A stretch of DNA of 64,000 nucleotides from Himantopus leucocephalus (taxonomy: Eukaryota; Chordata; Aves; Charadriiformes; Recurvirostridae). Below the pieces are notes generated by a model. That model was not told the DNA's origin and searched no databases. It saw only the letters and a program-made list of their open reading frames with translations. Positions 48,401-63,100 of the stretch are shown here, piece after piece. The DNA lies in assembly GCA_003993805.1 (NCBI GenBank), contig RSEF01000031.1:18639741-18703740 (forward strand), written 5' to 3'. Made by a program: the position numbers and the translations under genes. Positions within the stretch are counted from its first letter, which is position 1. Each line of letters begins with the position of its first letter.

Positions 48401-51400
48401 GACACAGAAGATAACCTGTCCATAAAATTAACAATTTAAAACCAGTGGCTCCTGAATTTCTTTTTGCAGCCAGCTCCCATTTCCATTGGTAGTTGAGGGT
48501 TCACAGCCTCCATCCAGTTCATGCAATGGGGATTCATGACACTCATTTGAGAAGGACCGATACACAAGATAGCAGCTAGGTCCAGGCAAGGGAGGAGACG
48601 GTGAGATGATACTGGTCAGCAGAAGAGGCAGTCTTCAGGGTATCTGGGCTTTTTCAAGATTTTTACTGTGCATTTTGCCAAAGGTGTATTTAGGGAGGAA
48701 GCATAAAGTAAATAAGCGGGGTTTTTTTACCCCAAAGGAAGTTCTTCCATGTATTAGGGACAGTATGAAAAAAAACACGGAAAGGCTTACTGAGAAATGT
48801 GAAATTTGGGAGTACTTGATACCATGGGTGCACTGGAAGTAGTTAGAGTCACAGGGAATAAGAAGGGGCAAGCTCATGTCAAGCTTTACCATTTAAAAAA
48901 AAATACTTTTAGAGTAATGCGACAGAATTCTCATCTCCACATCTTTCTTCCTTTTCACATAGGAAAGGGCTGACAGGTTGAAAAGGCAACCAGTATTTCA
49001 GGTGGGGATGCAGTGATATCAAGGTAGAAGACAACGTATCTGTTGGGGTTAAGTGATACAGAGAAAGCACAACTGCCAAGAAAAAAAAAAGGGGAGAAAC
49101 TGAAGACCAAATAAGGATTTTTAGTTAATCAACTACAAAGTCGATATACGTCTAATCAACTGAATGTCATAGGAAGAGCAGGTGGAGGGGCTCAACATTT
49201 GGGCTCAAACAAGATTTTTCCATTTTGATAAATATTCTGGCCAGGCTGCTCTTGTTATGGAGCAAGAGAATGAAGCAGGAGTTCCCAATGTTTCGTTGAT
49301 ACTACCTAGAAAATTAAAAACTGTCAAACCTTGTTTGTACTGTTGTTGAAGAAAGTATTAAATATACTTTTCTTTTAACCCTTCCATATGTGCTGGAAAA
49401 CATATCAAGCAAACAACAGAATTAAAGCAGAGAATGAAAATTAGTGCATTTCAACACTTCAAAAACGGTTGATGATAAACTTTTAATCCTCGAACTAAAA
49501 GTAGGCAGATGGTCAGCCATGCAACTGATAAAACAACTCTCTTTTTTTGGTACTGTAAAAATAATAATGCTTTCATAAATGATGCAAACTGTCTACCATG
49601 AAGAAGAAATAGGAGAGCTTTTTTTCTATATCGAATGCAAATTTGATCAAATAGTAAGGCACACAGTGTTTACTAGTGTATCACAAGACTTGCCAATCAT
49701 ATATTCATCTCTATTACTTAAGGGAAAAATAGATGTATTATTGAATCTCAAGATTTTTTTATCCTTCCTCTCAATATGCACAATACTAGTTTCCGACATT
49801 TTGTGCTCAGAATTTATTCTTTTTTTTGCTTCTCGGGAGTTAGTCTTAGTAATATTTTCTGAAGTTGATAATATTTTCAAAACCAGCACATTTTATTACA
49901 TTATGGCAATTTAAAAATAGGATAGGCCACAATTAGATGATAATTATTTTAGACTTTATGAGAGCTCATCTTACTTTGATTTACCTTATCTAATTTTTTC
50001 TAGACTGGAAAATCTTCTAATTATTGTTATAAAGGTTTTAATGATAAAATTCTTCAGAAGATTTGGCACACAGACAACATTTATAAGGAAACTCTCATAA
50101 GTAATGTAGTTGAAATTTGTTTCTTCTTTCTTTTCAAAAAGAAAGCGTTTGGAAGGTGCACGGCATCTCACCTTGCACGGAAAGATAAAAACAGCAAGAT
50201 GCTGAAAATTTGGATCCCAACTCCATGAAGCCCTGGGTCATATACTTAACCTCTTTCCTTTCCAAAAAAAAAGAAGGTACCACAACCTTTTCCATCATCT
50301 TCTTTCCCCACCCACCCCCTTCCCCCCCCAAAAAATACACTGCCAGAGACCCTCCATAGCCTTATATCCCAGGTTCCTCAGCAACAGTTTCCCGGAGCCG
50401 CATGGGGATGGTGAGAGTTTGCAGCTCTCAGGAGTCTCCCCTGCCATGGGTACCATCTTGCAGCCAGGGACCCAGCGCCAGCCCCGTGGCAGACCAGGCT
50501 GCCATTTGGCCTATGACAGGCCATGTCACAGGTCCTGTCCCCAGACACCTGGGCCTGCACAGCAGAGTATGCTACAGGTCAATCCAGGTAGATTTTCTTT
50601 ACCACGCTGACCATAAAATCCTGAAAATCTCCATCTGAAGACTTGAGGTATACACACGCTGGGTCTGGAATTCCCACCCTGTGCAGTCCCAGGTTGGAAG
50701 CAACTGCAAGAATATACATTCTGCAAGTGCAGCAGTGTCTGCCCCTGCACTGTTCAGATGGAGAAATCACTTTGAATTTCTCTGAAGACTTCTAGATATT
50801 AAGTTAGGGCTCATCAGGGATATGGAGGAACTGAAACAGAGGTATATGAGATACCCTTTCAGTGCTCTGGTCCCCATTCCTGGATACACTTTGAGGAGAT
50901 GTCCTGTAGGCTGTGCAGATATAAATATTAATTGGAAGTAATGATCAGGCAGCAAAGACATAATTATTTTATCCTGTGCTGAAAAGTTTGAGGAGGCTGA
51001 AGTTGAACTGCTAGGAATTAGAGACTGTTGTGACTGTTACTCGGTACGTGCACTTCCTCATATTCCAATTTGTTACAGCAATAATAGAAAGACACATGAG
51101 GGGATACTTCCTGTACCCTAAATTTAACTTCCATATGTTTCCTTTTTTCTCTATATCATACTCTCTCTTTTTGCTTATACTATTCCTGTGGTGAAGCTTG
51201 ATTTTATGCATTGTTGACACCATCTGAGTTTGAAAGAAATCCAGTTTGAATTCTTTTGCCAATTCCAAACCTGATTTTTATTTTGAGCAAAGTGCTGGAT
51301 GAATTTCAGCTTATATAGAATTTTCATTCAGTTCCAGGACCAATATTACATGTACTTTGGGCATGCCAGCTCATCTTCCTACTGCCTTAGTCATTTTATG

Positions 51401-54400
51401 TAAAGATCTGGATAATGGTTATGCAAAGATAAAAAAATTTGAGAATGCTGAAGGGTTTTCAGGGTTATCATTTCTCTGTTTCTTCAGAGGTGCCCCTTGA
51501 AGACCTGACAAAGAAAAGGCTTATAAATGGTGTGACCAATGTACCTCTTTGTAGTCCAGTTGAACACATACAAGTCCTCAGTGCTTCCGATGTCCTTTAG
51601 TTTATTTATTTACCTGTCAATGGAGTTCGATTGATGTCTAGAAATCTGACAGGTGCTAACACACTGATAGTAGTCTGACACAGCAAATCAAGTGTCAGGT
51701 TGCATGAGCTGTTGGTTAACATCATACCTGATTAAATTCTGAGGCATAGAAAGATGTCCCACTCTGACCAGTATGAAGGGCAGTAAATTTGTTTATGAGC
51801 GAAAAACTCAGGTTCACAGCCCTGTGGCACCCGAGTCTATTCATCCATTGGCTGTTCAGCAGTGAGCCACTCTCAGACTCTGCTTGGACACAGACCATTG
51901 TGTACAAGCATTCATCATGGCAGGATCTTCAACCTCCACCTCACAAACCCACGCAACAAAACAGTTCAGCACAAAACACCAGTCAACAAATTCTTTAATC
52001 TATGCAGGATTTATGTTGGAATCTTCCACGTGTCACAGGGATGCGTTAACCCCTGGGCTATTGATTATTTGTGGAGGAAGGGAATCAGTTGTTCCTCCAT
52101 TTTCCAGTCAGGTAAAACAGAGTGCCTCTCAAGAAAAAAAAATATAACTTTGACAACCTGTACAGGGCTTTTTGTTGCAGTCCATGTTTATTTCCCTACT
52201 CAGCTGTAAAACAGCAGGGCACACCATGGTCACAGCATTCAGGGTCACAGGAAGAGCATGACTCTGATCCCATCTCAAGAACAGCAATAGGCCTATGGAC
52301 ACATGTTTTTAACGTTCACTGAAATCCGCCTGTGAGCTGAGTAATTTTGTGCGTTAGGTGAGGTTTTCCAAAAAGTTCAAGGAAGAAGTTGTAGGCGTCA
52401 CAAAGGAAACAAATGGCAAAGAGAGAGATAAAAATACCTCACATCCCCACATCCAAGTTTGAAGTTCAGTCTCTGACTGATTTCCCCTTGGCATGCAACA
52501 CAGCTGCATTTTGGCAATGTAAAATTTAGCTTTACTGGTACATACAGGGAACTGATAGGCCACTAATATTTCAGCCCAGGTACCTGATAGGAAGAGCTCA
52601 AAAATTACTGATTTGATTTGTAGCAACAGTTGGGCTGTGCCTGTCCTGTTTTGAACAATCACTAGCACTGTTGATTTTTTTCCCCATCTGATCCCAGATG
52701 AATACTGAAAACAAAGAATAAGCCAGGAAAATACTCTTCACAACTTCCTCAGGTTTCCACTGCAGCTGACAGCCCTGACCAGTGCAGATTTCCTGACTTA
52801 TGGCTCAGAGTGGGTGTAAAGACAACAAAAGCATCTGTACAGTGGGTGTTTTGCACAAAACTTGTGTAACTGTGCTAAAACGTGTCACAACACCTGTTTT
52901 CTTCCTTGGGATCAACACCAGGCAGCCTTCAGGTTTCACTGAGCAAAGCGTCTCGTCTCCTTGCTAATCCCTTGTGTAGCAAATCTGCTCTTGAACTATG
53001 ACTCCCTAAGAAAAAAAAAACTGAGTGAAGGAAATGCTTGGTTAGGCTTCACTAAACTTTTGCTGCCAGGAACTGTAAGATCATGGAAAATTAAGACCCC
53101 CTTCACTTTTCAAGGAGTTGAGTGTTTTATTCTTTCTGCATTGTCTGTCTGAGGACCGGTGCAAATGTTATGAATCTGGAGTTCTTTTTAATGTCTACAA
53201 CAAAAGCACGTGTCCAATTTTATTTTCAGACTAGTTTATGACCCTTTTTCTTACCCATCTTCTTGTAAATAGAATAATTCTTTCTTGGCCAGTGTTTGTC
53301 CAAACTGCTGTGACTGGGCTTTTTTCTTTCTAGCATATAGCTCACATGGAGGTGACAAGATCTGACAACTGCTGCAATGCACTGCTTTTGCTTGCCCAAG
53401 CTGGAGGTATTTCTTGATTTATTATTTTTAACCTCTAGCTATCAATTCTTCTTGAAATTTTTAACCTCTAGCTATCAATTCTACTTGAAAGACACAGATT
53501 CCTTCTCTGCCTTCTTGCTCCTTTATCTAGCAAGGCTTTTCAAAGTCCTTCAAAAATACATGTGTTTGTTTCTTTTACTCATTGAATAACAAGCTAAAAA
53601 CAAGTACTGAGACATGCATTCAAGGAAAAGATTAAATAAACCTTTTTTGAAGCAAATGGAAGAAAAAGCTGAGGTGATCTCATCACAGCATGTAAGTATT
53701 TACCAGCAGGGGAAGAAACTCTTTAAAAGGAAAAGACCTATTGGCATCTAAAGGTGGAAAATGTAGCCAGACATACTATAGCTTAATGCCAATTTTTAAA
53801 TGCCAATGTAATCAATAAATAAATAATAAAAAAGACCCTGTCAATCCACCATCCTTGAGATTAGCACAGTATGACTTTTCAAACGTTACGGCTTGACACA
53901 GGATTTAGTTGATGAACAGACCAGAAGTGTTTTCTCTCTGCAGCATCAATTACTAACAAATTTATCAATAGTTATTATCCTCATATTGGTGTCTTTAGTC
54001 TAAAACACACTAGTTTTCTATGGATAAATCAAAAGTTGAACAGTATGTTTCTCAGTTTTCAGCCTGTCTAGATAATGCAACTTTGCCAATCTCTGTCCTA
54101 TTGCTCACAGGTTTGTTTAAGATTTTTTGGTAAGACACCCGTGTTTCGGAGTATTTCAGAGGTGCTGAAGTTTGCCAATAACTTATTCGATTGCCTTTCA
54201 TCTAAACAGTTACTTATCGCCTACTGCTGTAGAAGTAAGTAAGAGGAGGTGCTGTAGGAAAAAAGAGCACTTGCCAGTTTTTGGAGGGTACACCCTTTCC
54301 GCTCCCACTGTCAACACTCTGGACTTAGGAATCTTGGCATGTAATCCTTAAAATCAGCATCTTCTATTGAGAATTCTGGACACTTAGTTATTTGTGAGAT

Positions 54401-55400
54401 AAATTGAAAGAAATTGAAGAAGGAAAAATAGCTAGAAGGAGTGGCTTACTAGGAAAGACTAAAGTACCAAATGACAGTTAACAGAGAAGAGGATGAGCCC
54501 TCCCTTCCAGTCGGAGGGAGACCTGTGAGCAGGAAGCTACACAAATAGGTACACTTTTAAACAAAAATGAAAGGGCCTCTCATGTCACCACATCCATTTC
54601 CTTGTTTTAATAAACTGAGACCACTAACTTGAATGGTTTTTGAAGGGTCAGGCTGGAGAGGAGAGAAACAGTGCCTATACCAAACGCTAGCATGCGTCTC
54701 TGTGGATATAGCACATCTATTCATGTTAAGTTCTGTTGCTCTGTATTTTGTATATTTTGCTATTTAAGACTACCGTTAAATACACTGTGCATTGAAGCAA
54801 TCCACAGTAATGTTAATGACAGACTCCAGTGCTGCAATGTTTATTTCTAAAAACAACAAAGATGTTGGCATGGTAATTTTCTATTATTTCAACTGCAAGT
54901 CTAATCAGAATTAGTGTGATTGCTTTCAACTTCACCTTCTCTCCCTTCTCCTCCTCCTCACTCACAGTGACTCACTTCTGATCATCATGCAACAGAAAGA
55001 AAACTGCAGAATTCACTCAGAAGGAACTGCTGTTTGCTTGATGAGAATCCGTTCTATTAAAATACAGTATGTTCAGCATTCAGTACTAATAAGTGGTCAC
55101 AATTAAGCAACAGCAAAATTGCATCCACAAAACATTTGGAAGATCATACAATGCAAATAGAGCTTTTTTGAAAAGCTCTTGAAAGTATTAGGTTAGGAAG
55201 ATCATAGCCATGCACAGTTTATTAACCATGATGCAAGAAGCCTCTAGCAAAAACGGGCTTTTCAAAAAACAGTATCAGGGGAAACAAGCTGGAAAATCAA
55301 AGTGAACAAGATACAAAGAGAGAAAGAACAACAAATATAAATTTTTTTAAAGCTATTATTCAAATCTGGAAACAAAGAATAAAACAAGAGCAGAGACAGT
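45417..55400. other. Long AT-rich unique sequence without recognised gene
   Basis: About 10 kb with no recognised transposon. A GC-richer patch at about 50380-50570 is open on both strands without a recognised domain. A 111-codon frame at 49579-49914 and a 115-codon frame at 51862-52209 are unrecognised and of chance length. C-rich runs lie near 50310-50330. Homeodomain-like TAATTA and a POU octamer ATTTGCAT occur in 46.9-47.1 kb (see findings). Confidence 0.5.
53425..53490. repeat. Tandem duplication of a 33-base unit
   Basis: Two copies of a 33-base unit, 53425-53457 and 53458-53490, identical except for one substitution (cttctt versus ctactt near the end). It looks like a recent replication-slippage duplication. 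Confidence 0.9.
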
Positions 55401-55708
55401 GTAAAGAAGATAGAGCCAGTCTCTTTCCACTGGTGCACAGTGACAGGACAAGAGGCAGTAGGCACAGACTGAAACACAGAAGGTTTCCTCTGAGCATCAG
55501 GAAACACTTCTTCAATACAAGGGTGACAGAGCGCTGGCACAGGTTGTCCAGGGAGGTTGTGGCATCTCCATCCTTGGAGAGCTGCAAAAGCTGTCTGGAC
55601 AGGGTCCTGGGCAACCTGCTGTAGGTGGCTTTGCTTGAGCAGCAGGCTGTACGAGCTCCAAAGATCCCTTCCAGCCTCCATCATTCCGTGATTCTGAGAT
55701 TCTGAGAT
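55401..55708 (+). mobile_element. CR1 LINE 3' portion with tail repeat
   Basis: Plus-strand CR1 of about 308 bp. The frame at 55433-55624 is open to its natural stop and shows 'SDRTRGSRHRL', 'RRFPL.IRKHFF', 'VTERWHRLSREVVASPSLES', 'CLDRVLGNLL', which is the end of ORF2. The 3' UTR (ttgagcagcaggctgtacgag) and a short degenerate ATTCTGAG tail follow to about 55708. It is 5'-truncated near 55401. The intact frame and complete 3' end make this one of the better-preserved copies. Confidence 0.95.
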
Positions 55709-58700
55709 AAAGATGCTACAACAGAATGAACAGCCTGAAAGTAATGCAAGATTTCTGCTGTTTGTTTTTTGTTTATGTTCACTCTACCAGGTTCATGAGT
55801 AAAATTTCCCCTTAGGAAATGTTATTTAGTTAGGGATAATTTCTGTACTATGTGTTGACAAGAAGAGCATTGCTTAGCTGTATAGAATAAATAGTAGTCG
55901 TTTTAGTTTGCTATACAGAATAGGCTGTATATTAAGATAATGTTAATATTTGTTATTGAGGTGTTTGTTTTGTTCCACTAAAACATAATAATTCTGTTCA
56001 TTCAGTCTATTTGCCAAAAATTTTTATGTTGAATGAGGTCTGAAATACTCAGCTCCTCACAGGTCATTTTGGGAACATGGACCATATTGATCTAAGTGTT
56101 GCATCTACTTATATCTGCATGTGCAGTATGGTCACGTGGACATCTGAATTTTCAATGTGTCTTTTTATTTATTTTAGCCGAATTTTTCCTTCTTCTCCCA
56201 TTTTTTCATCCAAAAGCTTTCTGTTCAATACACAGAATAGATAGTCTATTAATGCAAAATACCTTCTGTGCACAGAAAAGGTTTCTTTCAGCTCCCCCAT
56301 GATGTGTCCAGAGATGCAGAACACTCCTGGAATGTCAATTAGCAGTTGGGCATACAGGCAAACCATTTTGCTGCTTGAAAAGTCATTTCTTCCATGTTGT
56401 CCCCTTTCTTTCACTTCTTCACCTTTTTTATTTCCAGAGATCTCTGACTCAGCCTATCAATCTCCACAGTTTTCCCCTTTTATTTTTAAAATAAATCACT
56501 TGTTCATTTTCCTCCTGCCAATTCAGCAGTAAAAAAAAGAAAAGTATGAAACAAAATTGACTTTCTTCTTGATCTCATCTTCTAACCAGTCTCTCTTAGT
56601 GATTGACTGTGCTTTTTCCTAAAATTCATTATGACTTTTCTCTACCTTGATGGTCTTCTGTCTACTCAATTTCTTTGTGTTTTCTTTTCACTCTAAGGAA
56701 TCCTCCAACCTGAACCTGACTGAATACTCATTTGCCAAAGGATAAAGAGAATAGGACTGCTGGACTGCCCTTTACTGTCCACAATGGTGTGGGCCCTGCC
56801 GTCCACTGAGTGCACAGGGACCCATCAACACAAGAGTCAGATGTTCAGCAAGTTCTGCACAGAAAGTTTTGGGGAACTGGAGCCATGATTTGGATAATGC
56901 AAATATTAGGGCAATGTTTTTGCTGTTTGTTTTACTTTTTATAGTAATGATTAGGTTTTCTTTTAAGAGGGATATTTTAGCAAAATAAGTATTTAAAGCT
57001 GGCTTTGCTAGAATAGGAACCTGTGATTTGCTTCAAAGAAGCGACGGGAAGGAGCGAAAGGTACCAAAGCCCAGGTGCCACACACAAGCCAGCAGTTATT
57101 TTCACCCCTATCTTCCACATTTGGTTTTTTTCAGATTCTTTAACTTAGGCTTTGCCATTGCCAAAGCATCATTTTTCTTTTCTGAAAATTTTACCTTTTC
57201 CAGCTGTAATTGTAGTCTTTCTAATACTTTTACCAAGTATGAATTAAGGCAGCCCAAATACTACTGTGAAATGATTAATCACTTTTACAACCCAGACAGC
57301 AAAAAAGTAACCTTCATTTGATTTGTGTCTGCCTTAATCTATAATGTCTGCACTATGTCATTTTTTATTTCATTCTTTTCTTGTGCTGCTGGTGTCTCTG
57401 CCCAGTAAAGCATTTATAGCTGCATAGTTATGTTTTGTCTGCCTTTTCTTAATGTGCTGGTAGTCCAAGCAGAACTCTATACCATTGGCTTCACCAGAGA
57501 ACAGCACAGGTGGCTACACACGACTGTTTTCTGAGGTCCAGTCAGGCTTTGTTTAAAAAGAATCCTGCATCCATTCAGCCTCAGCTTTCAAAATTCTCCG
57601 TATGTGATCCTTCTGCATCCTGCAGATCTCCTCTGTGATTATTGAAAAAAATTTCAACAGTGAAGTATTGCTGAATTTCTAAGTAAGATTTTAAATATTT
57701 AGAAAAATCATATTTTTTCACTTAAGAAAAAAATATATGTTAATCTCTCTGTCTTTATTAAGTCTGCCCTTTTTAGGAGATTTCTGATTTATTTTAGGCA
57801 GCGTGACATTTCACGTCTTCTTTCTTCTTTTTTTTTTTTCTGTCAAGTACCAAGATGTTTTTTCTCCTTAAACCAAGAAATTCTGCAAGATTCTGAATAT
57901 CTCAGGGTATAGGGTGCCCTGAATACCACCAAATGCTCAAAACACATTGCCATTTACAATTCAATTTAACTAGGGGCAAAAATTTGGGGGGGTTTTGATG
58001 CTTTTTTGGGAGTTTTTTTTGTTTGCTTGGTTGGATGGTTTTGGTTTTTTTAAGGAAAAAGGAGAATGTACTCCATGATATCTTGGCAACGGGAGGTGAA
58101 GTGCACACCTTCATATTAAGAAAGTGATTGCAGAACGAAAGTTGATCTGTGCTGAGTAAAACTAGCATAAAAAGACCCTGGCAATGGAACCCGTGACTCC
58201 CTCATGCATGACTTCTGCAAATTCCTACATTTTAAAGAAAAGTAAGCACTGAAATAAATTATACCACTTGGCAGCTAGGCCAGGATAAAATCTCTTCTTT
58301 CATTGTATCACACCAAGAGGGTATACAAATCCTGCAAAAGCTCTTTAAAGGAGTGTCTGTTTAGACGCTTTTTGGAGGGCCTTTTTGACATAGACTTCCA
58401 AGAGTAAGCCAAAGTTCCTCAGAGATGCATGATGTTTTGAAACTTGGAGGAGTTGGGGTGAGCAGATTGTCTTTAGAATATTTTGAGCGCATTTCAGTTT
58501 GTGTTTCTCCTCCAAATTGCAGAGCATCAAAATTCCTTTTTGGTGAAAAATTTGGAGCTTCCAAATATTATATAACTTTTACTCTAGATTTTGGGACTTA
58601 GAGAAAATCAGATCTCAAAATATACATTGCTGTCTGTGCTGCAAGTTGTAGCTCTTAAAGAGCAAGCAAGCAACTGAAAGACACAGCGTTGCCTGAAGAT

Positions 58701-60130
58701 GTAAGCATGCCTGTCTAACATCATTAACGGTAACATAAAGCCTAAAACAGTCATAAGGGAAGTTCTTCATCATCCAATAATTCAGAAAATATTTCTCAGC
58801 AGTATCAGGATTCACTTTGCTTGCAGGTTTCACATACTATGTTTATTAATTTAATTAAATGGATTTCGAGTAGCAGTGTGCTATTTATATAGACATACTA
58901 TGAAGAGCTACTCAGAATATTTTCAGCAAAATGTTTCTGTTGAAATATGCTATTTCATTCAAGCCAAGTTTTTTTGCTCATATGTATTGATTTATAAGTT
59001 TTTGACAGAATTATTTCTGCAAGTGACTTTCTGGATGCTTCAGGAAAGGGAGTCTATTTTCAGATTTTAAAATCTAAGGAAAAGGCTTATCTTTTTTAAC
59101 AGTCTTTGATCTGTCCCATGAGGTTCAAGGACTGCCCTGCTTAAAGAACAATAAATTATTGATCTTCATTCTGGAGACTCTGCATGTAAGATTTTGAATT
59201 TGCTGTTTTCTCTAAACTGCTATAGCCATTATGAGAGCTTAGCAGGACTGTAGAAAAATGTGTGCTCTCTGCTCTGAGAGAAGAATCAGTAAATGAGAAC
59301 AGGGGTTTGTTACATACCGTGGATCTGACTAAAAATTCTTCCAATCCTCTAGACGTTACTGAAAGTGGCATTTGCATTAAAATGTCCAGAAAAGCAGAGG
59401 AACCAGTTTGATTCCTACTGCCTACCTTGATTTTTACATAAATATGTTAAAGATTGCGATTAGCTTAAGAACACAGAAATTGCATTTCTTTGCACTGTTT
59501 CCCTTGCTCCTGAGCTTCAGCTATGTTTGGCTTAAATGACCTGTTAATAGTACATGAAAGCAGCTTCAGAAAGCAGCAGTGATTAATCTGATGGTATGCA
59601 TCTGTCACTTATTGCAGCACATTTTTCTATAACATGCTTTAGTGGGCAAAGAGCAATAATTTCCTCAAGAAAATCCTGGGCAGGAAATCAGACCACACAA
59701 TGGTGTCTCTTGGTTATAAAATCTGAGCTATATTTTAAAGGAATCTCTCAAACAGACAGTGCTAATAAGACATACCAAATAAGGCTTTGCAGGATTGCTT
59801 TCTGAGCATAAGGCTTTGGAAAGCTGTCAAACACTTGAAAATGTAGGAATAAATATACTCCTCCATCATTATTTTTAGACACTTCTCAGATTCTTCAGTA
59901 ATAAAAAATATGTGCCGTGGTATGGGCTCAAACTATGCCAAGTATCGTACCAGGCAATGGCAGAGCACGTTCCTGAACACTAATTGGGCCAGTCATATGC
60001 AGTTATTTCAAATGAGTTGACAGAATGTAAATTCATTAGAAAAAATGCCTATCCACACTATTAATTCCTGGAATTGCTGCGATGTGAGAAATTCACCACA
60101 TAACTTTCATACCTGGTCATACTCTCTTGG

Positions 60131-60151
60131 TTTTTTTTTTTTTTTTTTTTN
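60131..60151. repeat. Poly-T run with one ambiguous base
   Basis: Twenty T residues followed by a single N at 60151, most likely an unresolved homopolymer length in the assembly. It could be the tail of a minus-strand retroposed sequence, but the adjoining bases match no family I recognise. Confidence 0.8.
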
Positions 60152-63100
60152 TGCAATTGGCACTAGGTGCCTGTTTCAAAATGCCTGTGGATATTCACCC
60201 CAATTAAAAAAATGAATTCAGTCATATCTGCTTTCTATAAATATACTACTGAGTCAGTATACTAGCAGAAATATTTGCAAAAGCTAGTGGTTTAAGTGAA
60301 CACTGGAGACCATTTGCAAGGGAATGTTGATTTTAAAATCACTTAGAACTGGGTGCTCAAGGTATATTCTATCCTGATCCATCCGGTGAACAGAAAAAAT
60401 GTAGTGATTTTCAAGGAAGGTTCAGGTTTTCAGTATTAATTACTTGCTGCAAATTGCTTGTGACTATTTACAGACTTTATTCAATAAACAGTTTTAAATC
60501 TTGGAATAATTACAAGATACTCTAAGCCAGCTGATATGTTCAATGACTGGGAGCATGTGTTCCCAAAGCTATGTCCTGTCATAAGTTATGTCCTATCACA
60601 ATAACCCAAAGAATCTTTTGAATCAAGTTACGTTTAATGGCATTGAAATTAAAATCTATTTTATTAACTGGCAACTCTACCTGGATTTGTCATTGAGGGG
60701 ATCAAAGGGCAGCTGCTGTTTTAGTGTGTGAACAGAGGACACATTCTGGAACAGAAAACAGAAGTGGGGCAAAATAGAGGTACTTCATCTCCTCCTCCAC
60801 AGAGACACCAGCATAACAATACTTTAATTCTGGTTTTTTTCTGCCACTGTAAGGATGATCCTTCAATTTGGGCCAAAATTTGGCTCCACTTTGGTGAGTG
60901 GGAGTTTGTTTTGTTTTGGCTTTTTACTAACTTAAACATGACAATAATTTAAGCTTCAGTCCCTGTCCCTGCACCTCTTTGTTTCTCCTCTCTTCTCTCT
61001 CGTAATTCTTATTTTGTCCCTCTTTTCACACTTTCACCTCCTGTCTACAAGCTTTCCTCGAGCCCTGAGATGAGCCCGGGCTGTGGCACTGAACCACAGT
61101 GACACTGCTTCTGCATGTTGGAAAAGCCTTCCCAGAAACTTGCAGCATGAACTAGTAGCCATTGTCCTGCAGAGCTCCTTCTCACCCTGTGATGCACGCA
61201 TGCCAGGAGCGTTGGTGGTGGTGTTCCCATACTGGGACAGCAAAATCTTAAAGATTTCTTACACCCTCAAAATCACGGAAATGCAGTTTAAACAGATCAA
61301 TCTTTAATCAATCTCCTGTGCCTAGCAAGTGCACCCCCTCTCCAAAGAGTAGTGGTACCTTCTGCGCATACACACAATATTATTCAGAGACAGCTAAGTC
61401 AAGTTGAAAGGGGTACCCCCACCTTCTCTTGGACTGTAAAAATCAAATTCTACCTATGTTCTTCTTTAATAAACTTATTTTCGTACCAGTTAAGTACAGT
61501 GAAGGTGAAATAGGATTTTAGTTATTTATCAAAAGCAGAGTTTGTAATTTGCCTTTGTCCCTGGACTGTCAGAGTATTGAGGGACTTCATACAAATAAAT
61601 TCCAAATCACATACTTAATTTTATGAAAGCTAAAAATTAGTCTAGAAAGGCAGCTGTCCTTGCATAGTAAAGAACAGATTGATGAAAAATCTTTAAGTCA
61701 CCATGAGATGCTGATAAAAGAGGGTACATTGATGATTGTACTATGAAATCAAGAGCACTGTTGTATAGTTGTTACCTAACTTACATAGTTAAAGATCACA
61801 CAATGTTGTTGATACTGCTAAACAAATAAAACAAATTCTATTACTTGTAATCACCCAGTTCATTAATGAGGCCTATTATTTTCTTTTCCTTCGAAATATT
61901 AACATTAGTTTCAACAACCTCTGTGAAAGGTTGTGCTGTGCTTGAAGCTTCGTGACATTTGTCATGTTTTATTTAGTATAGGTGAAATTCTTGATGCCAA
62001 GATTTATACTTCACAGAGAACTTCTAATTCAGAGTTCTTGTTTGAACTCATTTTTATTCTTTGAGCACCTGCTCAAGTGCTGGAGGCTCAGTTCAAGCTA
62101 CGTTACGTTTCCGCGTTTTTTTCTGACCCCTTCAGAGAGCATCTCTTCTACTTGCTGAACTCCTCTGCAGCAAATTACCCTAGTGTCCCTTCTCTTTTTT
62201 CTTTGCTTGCTACCCATTATACTTTGAGAATTTAGCTGCCTCAGCTCCCATTGCAACTTTCTTTCCCCTCCTTGCTGTGACAAATAAGATTGAAACCAGA
62301 TTTGAACTACCAAATCAAATGACAATTGCACACACATTTATTTTCTTATCATTTAAAAACATTCCATTAAATATACTGGCAGAAAAAAATTCTGGTATTC
62401 TGAGACCTTACATCTCTTGCATGGTATCTGAAGACTCACATCCTTTTGGCAGTGACTGTCTTTTACACAGAGAAGTAAGGGCATGAAGAAGAAAGTGTTC
62501 AAGCATCTACATTGAGTTGTGATGATCGGTGCCTTCTTCATCACTTTGTTTTCTCACCTTCCTCGATTTTCTTTCTGATTACAAGGGTCTTATGCCTGTA
62601 CACCAACTGGTTTGGTTATGGGAGTTTCGGCTATGCAGAACAGTGAAGCCAAGGTGTGCAGCTCTTCCAAATCCCTGAGAAAAATAAATGGCCTAAAGGA
62701 GGAGTAGCAAGAAATTCATGTTATTAGAAAATCCAAATCCCTCCATACATGCATTCAAGTCACAGAAGCTCGTGGTCCGTAGTTACATCCTGCTTCCACC
62801 TAGTTTCCATTACTCATTTATTCTCAGACTCTGCTCAGAATCAGTTTCTAATGAAGACTGCAACTTTTTGTATGGTAACATATTAAGAGACAAAACAAAG
62901 GGGCATTTCTTAGGTAAAATTTAGCAATATTGTAGTTAGTTAAAACAAATCCCAGAAAAATAATAAATTCAGTCTTGATAAGATAAAAACCTATGACATA
63001 GTCAAAAAAAGTGCTTCTCTGGTGCTCAACATCTGACTAAAAAGACAACATTTAAGTTTAGTCTGGGGAGGAACAGTCATAAGGAACTAAAAAATGAATA

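Noticed and set aside
49579..49914. 111-codon frame in AT-rich sequence
   Set aside because: Hydrophobic composition reflects T-rich codons; there is no recognised domain, no supported promoter or splice context, and frames of this length are expected by chance in 64 kb on six frames.
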